Source of the DNA: Actinomycetes bacterium
GTDB taxonomy: Bacteria; Actinomycetota; Acidimicrobiia; Acidimicrobiales; JAMCPL01
Length of the DNA: 64,000 nucleotides
NCBI GenBank assembly: GCA_021816935.1
Contig: JAKAWR010000001.1
Coordinates: 186,001 to 250,000 of the forward strand
Direction of reading: 5' to 3'
The notes beneath the pieces are model-generated. The model ran no database searches, was not told the DNA's origin, and worked only from the letters and a program-made list of their open reading frames with translations. This document shows, one piece after another, positions 10,301 through 18,651 of the stretch. The translations under genes and the position numbers were made by a program. Position 1 is the first letter of the stretch. Every line of letters begins with the position of its first letter.

Positions 10301-10998
10301 ATCAATGGGGCTTCCGGCCGGACAAGGAATCGGCGGAAACCGATTCCCGGTTCAAGGAGCGGATTGACCACGTGCTGCGCTCCGAGCTTACACTCGCGCG
10401 CGAGAAGGACCTCCTCGTGCCACAGGTCGCATGGGGATATTTTCCGGCCGCCTCTGAAGCTGACGACGTCGTGATCTACTCCGACGACAAGCGCCGTGAG
10501 GAGCGGCAGAGGTTCCGCTTTCCCCGCCAACAGGAACCGCCGTACCTGTGCATCGCGGATTTCTTCCGACCCGTGGACTGTGGTGAAACCGACTGGGCAG
10601 CGTTCCAGCTCGTAACCATGGGCAACCAGGTAACGCTCGAGGCGGGCCGCCTTTTTGAGGCTAACGAGTACGGGGCATACGTGCGCCTGCACGGCCTCGG
10701 GGTCGAGCTCACCGAGGCTCTGGCCGAATACTGGCACAAGCGCATCCGCCAGGAATGGGGCTTCGGGGTGGAGGACGGAGGCAGCGTAGCCGATCTTTTC
10801 AGGCAGCGCCACCGTGGGGGCCGGTATTCCTGGGGCTACCCGGCCTGCCCCGACCTGACGGACAACGAAAAGGCCTACAACCTTCTAGAAGGAGCCCGGA
10901 TCGGTGTCGAGCTGACAGAAACCTTCCAGTTCGTACCCGAACAGTCCACCATCGCCATCATCTGCCACCACCCCCAGGCGAAGTATTTCGTTGCCTGA
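7339..10998 (+). CDS. metH: Cobalamin-dependent methionine synthase (all four modules)
   Basis: N-terminal Hcy module ([11 protein letters not shown]...[11 protein letters not shown]), pterin module, B12 motif [28 protein letters not shown], reactivation domain [20 protein letters not shown]. Confidence 0.97.
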   Translation: [1219 protein letters not shown]

Positions 10999-11016
10999 CC
11001 AGCGGGCAGTGGCTAC

Positions 11017-11036
11017 GCTCCGGTCCAAGCCGGAGC
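11017..11036. terminator. Possible bidirectional terminator hairpin between convergent metH and YfhO-like gene
   Basis: GCTCCGG-TCCAAG-CCGGAGC, a 7-bp perfect stem. There is no T-tract. Confidence 0.4.
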
Positions 11037-11072
11037 TTCGCCGTTCGATCGCTCGTGCGTCCACCCGGCGCG

Positions 11073-13550
11073 TCAGCCCGCCAGCACCGAGCGTGCCCGG
11101 GCGGCATGGCGCGCTCCCTTGCTGCGCTCGACGGGCAGCGCCCCGTAGGTAACAGCAAGCATCGCGAGGATGATCAAGACCCCGCCAATTGCCAGAACAA
11201 TGCCACCCGTCAGAGCGGCCGGCCAGTAGGTGAGCGTAACCCGACTACGTCCCTTTGGCACAGACAGGGAGAGCATGGTGCCCACGGCTTTTCGAACGGG
11301 CACACTCCGGCCGTTCACGACGGCATGCCATCCCGGAAGGTACGTAAAGCGCGCCAGCAGCGTGGCAGCCTCTGTGGCCTTGACGCTGGCGGTTATCGAG
11401 TTGTTCGAGGACCATCGCCACGACAGTACCCGTCCGGCACTCGTATCGCCGGCCTCAGCACTCTTGACCACGGACGACTTCGGCTCGACCGACAGGCGAA
11501 CCGCCCCTGGAACGCTGAAAATCGAGAAGCTATCCTTCCTCATGGCAAGGGTCGTCCCAGACGGTACGGTTATGCCGCCACCCGGGCCAACTTGCGAAAG
11601 TATGTACCGAACTCCATAGAGCCGGGCGATGGACGCGGAACCTATCGCCGGATCGAGAATCCCCGGGCTAAGGACAGTGCTGCTCGGGACGCCACCGAAG
11701 CGTTCCAAGGACTTAAGGTACTCCTTCTGGGTCATGGGGTCGTATGATGCGAATACCGCAACGCTGTAGGCAATGTTCGTCTCGGGCAGGAATCCGATCG
11801 AGGGATTGGATACCGTGGCTGGGATTGCCGCGACGCCCGGTGGCGCGGGACCGGCGGCAAGAGCATGGTTGCCGACGAGCTTCTGAACCTGATTCACCGT
11901 CCGATCCGTAGGGAAATACCGGTGGCTGTAACTCGCTGCATCTGCCGGTACCGGCATGAGCAATGCCACCTGAGCGAGAACCGCCGCGGCGAACGTCATG
12001 ACCTGCCAGAGAGCGGCACCCTGCAGAGCAGCGTGCCGCTCACGACTGTCAGTAGCAGTCAGCTGCGCTTCCCGCAGAAACGTCCACACCGCAAGAAGCG
12101 TCGAGCCCGCTACGAGCGAGGCGAGCGCGAATCCGAGCGCGTTGAGTTGGATACGCCTGTCAGCCACGGAAATGTCGTGTCCGAACTCACGATGGATGAT
12201 CAAGACCCCTATAACTACGAGCATTGCAAGGGCTGCTGAAATGAACACCACCCGATCGAAGAGGTAGGGGTTGCGTCGTGGCCGATCCGAAGCTCTCACG
12301 GCCCCGTCGGCACCCGAAGCGCCCGGCGAGGACACGCCTCTCGGCGGCGACGAGGCCGACATGAGCCGGCTGAACCCCAGGCCTGCAAGTACGGCGATGC
12401 AGAACCCGATCGGCATCAACAGGCGCGTCATCGCGATTCCATGAGTGGCCGGGATTGCACGGATTAGCCTGACCAGTGGAGGCGGAGCGTACACGATCAC
12501 CCCGAGCAGAACGGCTGTAGCGCCCAGAGCGAGCGGAGCCAAGCGCTTCCGGAGCCGCAGAAGTGCAACAGCGGCCAGCGCAACCGCGAGTGGGCCAACG
12601 GCGGAACTGATCTCGAAAAAATTTGAAGGTCCGAAGTAGTGGCTGCCCGTATTGGGGTAACCGACGTAACCCGGAACCAGTAGGAGAATGATGCCGCTGA
12701 ATGGGAGGGAATTATACGGTCCCGCTCCCGTCGCATGCGTAGAGCTGTCAAGGAGCTGGGCACCGGGCAGCCACAGCGGGGCGGACAGCATTGCACCCAT
12801 CGCAGCACCCAGGGCCACCCTCATCCCACCCGCCACGGCCCGGCTTCGGTCGATCCGTCCCGTGAAGAGCGCAGCAGCCGCCGCCAGCGCCCCTGCAAGG
12901 GCAACAGCCGTGCCGTCGAGCAGGATCGACTCGGGGTGCCCCGCGTATACAAGGAACGCCGTAGACACCGCGAGGCCGGAAATCGACCAAGCCGGTCTCC
13001 TCCCCCTCCAGGCCAAGACGGCGAAGAACACTATCCAACCGATCCAGGCCGTAGCCTGACCCTGCGGCCAACCCATCCAGTTCGCCAGCGATCCCGAGAA
13101 CTCGAAGGTTACACCCGCGACGAGTCCGCCCGCGATGCTCGTTCCGAGTACCCTCGATGCCGCATACGCTCCCGATCCCGCGATGAACAGACCCACGAAC
13201 ATCGACACCGTGTAGCCGAACGAGGCAGGGAACAGATACGAGATCAGGTGCGGCAGGGAGAACGGCGCCGACTGGAAGTTGAGGAACTGTGGCATCCCGA
13301 GAAGGTTGTAGTGGTTAAGGAGCGGAATCTGCATCGAGCGGACAGCCTGGCGATCAAGAAGCAGCCACGGAGCCGTCTGAGCGACCTGGTCCGAGGTGAC
13401 AATAGTGTGCACGTGGCTGAACATGTGCGACGTGACTGGATAAACGTTCATGAAAGCCATGTTCCCGAACACCGCTCCCCGCCCGATTGCCGGATAGAAG
13501 AACGTCGCCGTGAGAACTGCCTGCATCGCCAGCGCAAGTAGGTCGCCCAT
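11073..13550 (-). CDS. Large multispanning membrane protein, YfhO-like / GT-C-like
   Basis: About 825 aa, many TM helices, long extracytoplasmic C-terminal part ending with VPKGRSRVTLTYWPAALTGGIVLAIGGVLIIL, typical of YfhO-family proteins. Start assigned to MGDLLAL. Confidence 0.7.
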   Translation of the reverse strand: MGDLLALAMQAVLTATFFYPAIGRGAVFGNMAFMNVYPVTSHMFSHVHTIVTSDQVAQTAPWLLLDRQAVRSMQIPLLNHYNLLGMPQFLNFQSAPFSLPHLISYLFPASFGYTVSMFVGLFIAGSGAYAASRVLGTSIAGGLVAGVTFEFSGSLANWMGWPQGQATAWIGWIVFFAVLAWRGRRPAWSISGLAVSTAFLVYAGHPESILLDGTAVALAGALAAAAALFTGRIDRSRAVAGGMRVALGAAMGAMLSAPLWLPGAQLLDSSTHATGAGPYNSLPFSGIILLLVPGYVGYPNTGSHYFGPSNFFEISSAVGPLAVALAAVALLRLRKRLAPLALGATAVLLGVIVYAPPPLVRLIRAIPATHGIAMTRLLMPIGFCIAVLAGLGFSRLMSASSPPRGVSSPGASGADGAVRASDRPRRNPYLFDRVVFISAALAMLVVIGVLIIHREFGHDISVADRRIQLNALGFALASLVAGSTLLAVWTFLREAQLTATDSRERHAALQGAALWQVMTFAAAVLAQVALLMPVPADAASYSHRYFPTDRTVNQVQKLVGNHALAAGPAPPGVAAIPATVSNPSIGFLPETNIAYSVAVFASYDPMTQKEYLKSLERFGGVPSSTVLSPGILDPAIGSASIARLYGVRYILSQVGPGGGITVPSGTTLAMRKDSFSIFSVPGAVRLSVEPKSSVVKSAEAGDTSAGRVLSWRWSSNNSITASVKATEAATLLARFTYLPGWHAVVNGRSVPVRKAVGTMLSLSVPKGRSRVTLTYWPAALTGGIVLAIGGVLIILAMLAVTYGALPVERSKGARHAARARSVLAG

Positions 13551-13813
13551 TATGCTCGATCCCCGCCTTCTATGACTGGAGACGGTGGGACCTGGCCGGA
13601 TTTCGTTGGAGTAGGCCCCGCTCCGACTGGCCACCGCCGTCCCGGTTGCCCCTGTGCCCCGCAGGGGCGCGCTCAGCGAAGAGCCCGGCGCAGGCGAACG
13701 GAATACCGGCACTTCAGCAGCATCCTGGCCGGCTCCCGTGGCGTCCACGACTGCGCAAGGGCAAAGTGGCACTGCCGGCTCGGTCAGGAAGGCGTGTCGC
13801 AGACGTCACTCGA

Positions 13814-15547
13814 TCAGGATACTTCACTCGTGCTCGAGCTCCCTCTCGCCGCGTATCCTTCGCGGGCATGATAGCTGGACCGAGCGAGCGGGGCCGCGGC
13901 AACATGGGAGAATCCCATGCCATATCCCGCAGAGGCGATATGGCCGAACTCCTCCGGCTCCCACCACCGGACCACGGCAACTTTCGATCGAGACGGTCTG
14001 AGGTACTGCCCGACGGTCAGCATGGTGGCACCGGCCGCGCGAATGTCCTCCATAGCCTGCATGAGCTCGCCGTAGGTCTCTCCCAGACCGACCATGAGCC
14101 CGGACTTCACGACCAACCCCGCCTGTGCCGCCCTGGCGAGCACGGCCAGGCTCCGAGCGTAGCCTGCCTGTGGCCTGACAGCGCGCTGGAGGCGTGCCAC
14201 GGTTTCAAGGTTGTGGTTCAGCACGTCCGGGAGGGCTGCGAACACAGTATCGAGTGCCCTCCGGTCGCCCTTGAGATCCGAAATGAGAAGCTCAACGACG
14301 GCCCTGGGTGCTACAAGCCGGACCTGCTTGACGACCTCCGCCATCGCACCGGCACCACCGTCCACAAGATCGTCTCTCGCTACGGTGGTCACCACTACAT
14401 GGCCGAGCCCCATTGCCCTTACAGCCCGGGCCACCCGCGAAGGTTCGTCGGGGTCCTGAGCCAGCGGCCTCCGGGTATCGACCAAGCAGAAGCCGCAATT
14501 GCGGGTGCAGCGGTCACCGTTCATCATGAATGTTGCGGTACCGGCGGAGTAGCATTCGAAAATGTTGGGGCAGCCTGCCTCCTCGCAGACTGTCACGATC
14601 CCGCTTCCACTTAGGTGCGCCTTTAGCCCCGCGAAAGCCGGACCCATGGACGCCTTCGGCCGCATCCATGGCGGCTTCCGCGAAACCGGTGCCGCTAACG
14701 GTATACGCCCCTGTACCGGCGAGACGTCATGCGCAGCGACTGGCCCAAGAGCTTCCGCGGATAGGGATCTCGGAAGGAGTGGCGCTTCGCCACTCCTTCC
14801 TTTCGCCATCCCACCGGACCGAGACCGGTCGTGGCTGCGCCGCTCGCCCTCATTCGCCGTCCCACCGGACTGCGTCAGCGGCCAGCCCACGGAGGCAAAA
14901 TCAACCCCGCCGCAGCCCCATATCCCTCCAGCCTCCTCTGATACCGCTGAAACAATTTCCGCCATCGACGCCTGCGAGCCCTCGCTCCTGACCGATGTCA
15001 TCTCAACCCCCTCGATTCCACATGGCATGATCGGCTCGAACCGGACGAGGTCGGTACTCACGTTAAGTGCGAACCCGTGGAGCGTCCTGCCCCGCTGGAG
15101 TCTTGTACCCACAGAACAGATCTTGCGAGGGGCGCTACCGGCGACCCAGACCCCGTGAAGCCCCGCACGACGCTGCGCGTCAATTCCCAGCCGCCCGAGT
15201 ACCCTGATCACCAGCTGCTCGATATTGGCAGTGTGATCGGCGACACCATAGTCGCGCCCCACTTGAACGATCGGATAACCTACCAACTGGCCCGGCCCGT
15301 GGTAGGTGACATCGCCACCCCTGTCCACGCGTAGGAGCCCTCCCTCGAGCTCCGAAACGCCCACGAGAACGTTCGAAGGTGCTCCGTGACGACCGGTCGT
15401 ATAAACGTGCGGATGCTCCATGAGAAGCAGGTAATCCGACGCAGACCTGCGGGCGACGGCCCTCTGCAACCACAGCGCCTCCTCGTAGCGAACCCTGCCA
15501 AGCCATCTGGCGTGCAGCACCGCCTCACAGCTCCGACTGGAAATCAT
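13814..15547 (-). CDS. lipBA: Fused octanoyltransferase (LipB) - lipoyl synthase (LipA)
   Basis: LipB: RGGDVTYHGPGQLVGYPIV, RKICSVGTR, LHGFALNVSTDL, MPCGIEG. LipA: CEEAGCPNIFEC, CTRNCGFC, TVGQYLRPS, ARSSYHARE. There is no stop codon between the two parts. Confidence 0.92.
   Translation of the reverse strand: MISSRSCEAVLHARWLGRVRYEEALWLQRAVARRSASDYLLLMEHPHVYTTGRHGAPSNVLVGVSELEGGLLRVDRGGDVTYHGPGQLVGYPIVQVGRDYGVADHTANIEQLVIRVLGRLGIDAQRRAGLHGVWVAGSAPRKICSVGTRLQRGRTLHGFALNVSTDLVRFEPIMPCGIEGVEMTSVRSEGSQASMAEIVSAVSEEAGGIWGCGGVDFASVGWPLTQSGGTANEGERRSHDRSRSGGMAKGRSGEAPLLPRSLSAEALGPVAAHDVSPVQGRIPLAAPVSRKPPWMRPKASMGPAFAGLKAHLSGSGIVTVCEEAGCPNIFECYSAGTATFMMNGDRCTRNCGFCLVDTRRPLAQDPDEPSRVARAVRAMGLGHVVVTTVARDDLVDGGAGAMAEVVKQVRLVAPRAVVELLISDLKGDRRALDTVFAALPDVLNHNLETVARLQRAVRPQAGYARSLAVLARAAQAGLVVKSGLMVGLGETYGELMQAMEDIRAAGATMLTVGQYLRPSRSKVAVVRWWEPEEFGHIASAGYGMGFSHVAAAPLARSSYHAREGYAARGSSSTSEVS
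14749..14770 (+). repeat. Copy of ~22-bp dispersed repeat inside the lipBA linker
   Basis: GAGCTTCCGCGGATAGGGATCT, 19/22 identical to GAGCCTCAGCGGATAGGGACCT. Confidence 0.6.
14772..14800. repeat. Perfect 13-bp inverted repeat with 3-nt loop in lipBA linker
   Basis: GGAAGGAGTGGCG-CTT-CGCCACTCCTTCC. Confidence 0.85.
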
Positions 15548-17078
15548 GGCCTCCGAGAACGTTGGCGATTTCTTTCAGGAATGCCGCAGCATAGGCACCA
15601 TCGACGGCCCGGTGGTCAAAAGAGATCGCAAGCATCCCCATGGATCTGATCGCAACGGACTCTTCCCCGTCCTTTCCCGTCACAACCACCGGCTTCCGGG
15701 ATACTCCATCCGTCGACAGGATTGCCACCTGGGGTTGGTTGATGATGGCCACCGTCATGAACGTACCGTAGGGACCAGGATTGGTTATGGTAAAAGTCCC
15801 GCCAGCAATGTCGCCAGGCGTCAACTGCCTTGAGCGGGCTCTTGTGACGGCCGTATGAATTGAGCGTGCCATCCCCCTGAGGCCGAGGTCGTCCGCCCGG
15901 TGAAGGACTGGGACGATCAGCCCGTTGTGGTCGAGGTCAACCGCGATTCCCAAATTGATCTCATGGTGAATAACGAGCGAATCCCCCTGCACCGAGGCAT
16001 TCAGCCTCGGCCACCGCTTCAGCGCCTCAACGCAGGCCCGAGCGGCAAACGGCAAGTAACCCAGCGAGAATCCCTCTTCCTCGCTAAAACGGGGACCGAC
16101 CTCCCTACGAACCTTCTCAACAGCCTGGTACCCGGCCTCGAGGGATACAAGCGTATGCGCCGCAGCCGCCTTCGATCGCACCATGCGCTCTGCCGTCAAG
16201 CGTCGGATGCTGTCGAAAGGCACCACCTCGTCCACCGGCAGGCTTGCCGTACTGCCCACGAATCCGGCCGCCGCCGGAGCGGTCGGCGGCGCTCCGCCTC
16301 CCTCGCGTCCAGCCTCCACCGTCCCAGCGGGAAACACTTCCCCATGCACCGGCCCTCTCTCGTAGGAGGTCCGATCGATATAGGACAGCACATCGCTCCT
16401 CGTAACCAAGCCGCCTGGACCCGACCCGGCGACCGACGCCGGCTCGATTCCCCGCTCACGCATCAGCCTCCTTACGATGGGCGAACCCGTCAGGTCGGGA
16501 CCCTGGCCGGCCCGACCGGCCACACCACGCACCTCGCCCGGGCCCTCAACGCGCAATGCGCTCCCTGCTCTGCCCTCGACGCCGATGCCAACCTCTCCCG
16601 TAGCCTCAGCAGCGCCTCCCACTGCAGCCTCCAATGTCGCACTTGCAACCCCTACTTGACCTTGAGCATCAACCTTTCCTGCAGCGTTAGCCTCGTCGAG
16701 ATCGGCTACCGGTCCCTCCGAGCCCGTGGGCGCTTTCCTGGCCTGAGCCATCGTCATGCTGCCAGTGCTGCCCGTGCCGCCGGTACCGTCCACCAGGCTG
16801 CCGGAGTCATCCATGAGCTCTATGATCGCAAGCAACGCTCCGGACGCAACCGTTTCGCCCTCTGTAGCCAGAATCGCTGCCAGCCTACCCGTAGCAGGCG
16901 ACGGAACCTCCATATCGATTTTGTCGGATGAGACCTCCAGAAGTGCTTCGCCCTCCTCCACATGGTCGTCGACTGCTCTCAACCACCTCGAAACCGTCGC
17001 CTCGGCGACGGTTTCCCCGAGTTGAGGCATCGTGACGTCCACCTCAACTCCCCGTTCTAAATGGGACTCATCCGGCAT
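15525..17078 (-). CDS. 2-oxo acid dehydrogenase E2 component (dihydrolipoamide acyltransferase)
   Basis: Lipoyl domain EVSSDKIDMEVPSPATGRL, peripheral-subunit-binding-like SPIVRRLMRERGIEPASVAGSGPGGLVTRSDVL, catalytic core SFDHRAVDGAYAAAFL. Confidence 0.93.
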   Translation of the reverse strand: MPDESHLERGVEVDVTMPQLGETVAEATVSRWLRAVDDHVEEGEALLEVSSDKIDMEVPSPATGRLAAILATEGETVASGALLAIIELMDDSGSLVDGTGGTGSTGSMTMAQARKAPTGSEGPVADLDEANAAGKVDAQGQVGVASATLEAAVGGAAEATGEVGIGVEGRAGSALRVEGPGEVRGVAGRAGQGPDLTGSPIVRRLMRERGIEPASVAGSGPGGLVTRSDVLSYIDRTSYERGPVHGEVFPAGTVEAGREGGGAPPTAPAAAGFVGSTASLPVDEVVPFDSIRRLTAERMVRSKAAAAHTLVSLEAGYQAVEKVRREVGPRFSEEEGFSLGYLPFAARACVEALKRWPRLNASVQGDSLVIHHEINLGIAVDLDHNGLIVPVLHRADDLGLRGMARSIHTAVTRARSRQLTPGDIAGGTFTITNPGPYGTFMTVAIINQPQVAILSTDGVSRKPVVVTGKDGEESVAIRSMGMLAISFDHRAVDGAYAAAFLKEIANVLGGHDFQSEL

Positions 17079-18531
17079 GAAGTCTCCTTCCGGTGAGTGC
17101 AATGGCGGCCTCGCCGAACGCCTCCGCAAGCGTTGGGTGAGCCTGCATCAGCGAGGCCACGTCGGATGCGGTAGCCTCCCAGTTCACCGCCAGGTAGCCT
17201 GCCGGCAACATCTCCGTCGCCCATGGCCCAGCGATATGAACTCCAAGAATCCGCCCGTTCCGGTCTTCGGCTCCATCTACTACGAGTTTCACCATGCCTT
17301 CAGTATCCCCAATAACCCTCGCCCGGGAATTGCCCCTGAGTGGCACCCTCGTAGTTCTCACGGTGAAGCCCAGCTCCGTCGCCTTGCGCTCTGTCAGCCC
17401 TGCGAAGGCCACTTCCGGATGGCTATAGACCGCCCACGGCACCCGCGAGTAGTCGATGGGCACCACCGGCTCGCGCAGTATGCCCCGAATAGCCAGAATC
17501 GCCTCGGCGAACGCCACGTGAGCGAGTTGCGGGGTTGCAATCACGTCGCCTATGGCCCAGATCCCGTCCCGCCCCGTATGGCAGAGCGGATCGACCACGA
17601 CATAGCCCTTCTCGTCGACCTCGACACCGCTTTCCGGATCGATCGCACCCGCTGCCACAGGCCTCCTGCCCACGGCAACGATGACCCGTTCTACGGCCAA
17701 CAGTTCCCCCCCTGCCTCGACCACGGTAATGTCCCCTTCAAGCGCATGGCCTTCGACCGGAGTGCTTGTTCGCACCTGTATGCCGCGCTTCTTAAAGGAG
17801 CGCTGAAGGACGGCCGAGACGTCTTCGTCGCAACCGGGCAGGAGCGACGGAAGCATCTCCAGGATTGTCACATCCGAGCCGAGATCCGAGAAGAGGGACG
17901 CGAACTCTACGCCCACCGCACCCCCACCTATGACCGCCAGTGTCGACGGAACGCTCTCGAGCGAGAACACCCCATCGGATGAGATGATCCGATCACCGTC
18001 AATGTCGAAGCCGGGAATCGAAAGCGGCTCCGATCCCGTCGCAAGGATCACGTTCGCGCCTTGGAGCACTTGGGAGTCACCGGCCCGCCCGGTTACTCTC
18101 ACCCTCCTTCCGGCAAGTAGCGTTCCGGTGCCCTCGATGATCTCGACATGCCTCCCTTCGAGTAGCCCCCTAAGCCCCCGTGTGAGCTCGGACACGATCC
18201 GGTCCTTCCGCCCCTGGCTCCTCGTGAAGTCCAGGGTCGCCGTCCCAGCGGTCTCGATCCCGAAATCCCCGGCCCCGGTGACGTGTCGCATCATCGAGGC
18301 CGTCTCGAGAAGGGCCTTGGCCGGTACGCATCCACGCTGAAGGCATGTACCCCCGAGCTTGTCGCGCTCGATCAGTGCCACCCGCAGCCCCGCCGATGCG
18401 CCGTAGAGGGCGGCTGCGTAGCCCCCCGGGCCCGCCCCGACGATGACGACGTCGAAGTCCCCATCCCTTTGGGGAGCGCCCCCCTCACATCGAACCTGTA
18501 GTACCTCCGACACGGACTCCGACATCACCAC
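17068..18531 (-). CDS. lpdA: Dihydrolipoamide dehydrogenase (E3)
   Basis: GAGPGGYAAALYGASAGLRVALIERDKLGGTCLQRGCVPAKALL, plus C-terminal HAHPTLAEAF-type motif (QAHPTLAEAFGEAA). Confidence 0.96.
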   Translation of the reverse strand: MVMSESVSEVLQVRCEGGAPQRDGDFDVVIVGAGPGGYAAALYGASAGLRVALIERDKLGGTCLQRGCVPAKALLETASMMRHVTGAGDFGIETAGTATLDFTRSQGRKDRIVSELTRGLRGLLEGRHVEIIEGTGTLLAGRRVRVTGRAGDSQVLQGANVILATGSEPLSIPGFDIDGDRIISSDGVFSLESVPSTLAVIGGGAVGVEFASLFSDLGSDVTILEMLPSLLPGCDEDVSAVLQRSFKKRGIQVRTSTPVEGHALEGDITVVEAGGELLAVERVIVAVGRRPVAAGAIDPESGVEVDEKGYVVVDPLCHTGRDGIWAIGDVIATPQLAHVAFAEAILAIRGILREPVVPIDYSRVPWAVYSHPEVAFAGLTERKATELGFTVRTTRVPLRGNSRARVIGDTEGMVKLVVDGAEDRNGRILGVHIAGPWATEMLPAGYLAVNWEATASDVASLMQAHPTLAEAFGEAAIALTGRRLHAG

Positions 18532-18538
18532 TACCTTA

Positions 18539-18560
18539 GAGCCTCAGCGGATAGAGAGGT
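18539..18560 (+). repeat. Copy of ~22-bp dispersed repeat between cobT and lpdA
   Basis: GAGCCTCAGCGGATAGAGAGGT. Confidence 0.6.
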
Positions 18561-18651
18561 GGGACAAGGGAGTCGTTGGCTCCCGTGCGTTCGGACCTGG
18601 CCTCTCTTGCCCCGTCGACATCTATCCGCCGCCATCTATCGCCCGGCCGGC

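Noticed and set aside
10755-11747. 330-aa plus-strand ORF spanning metH end and YfhO-like gene
   Set aside because: Arg/Pro-rich out-of-frame translation typical of shadow ORFs in high-GC DNA; it conflicts with two supported genes.
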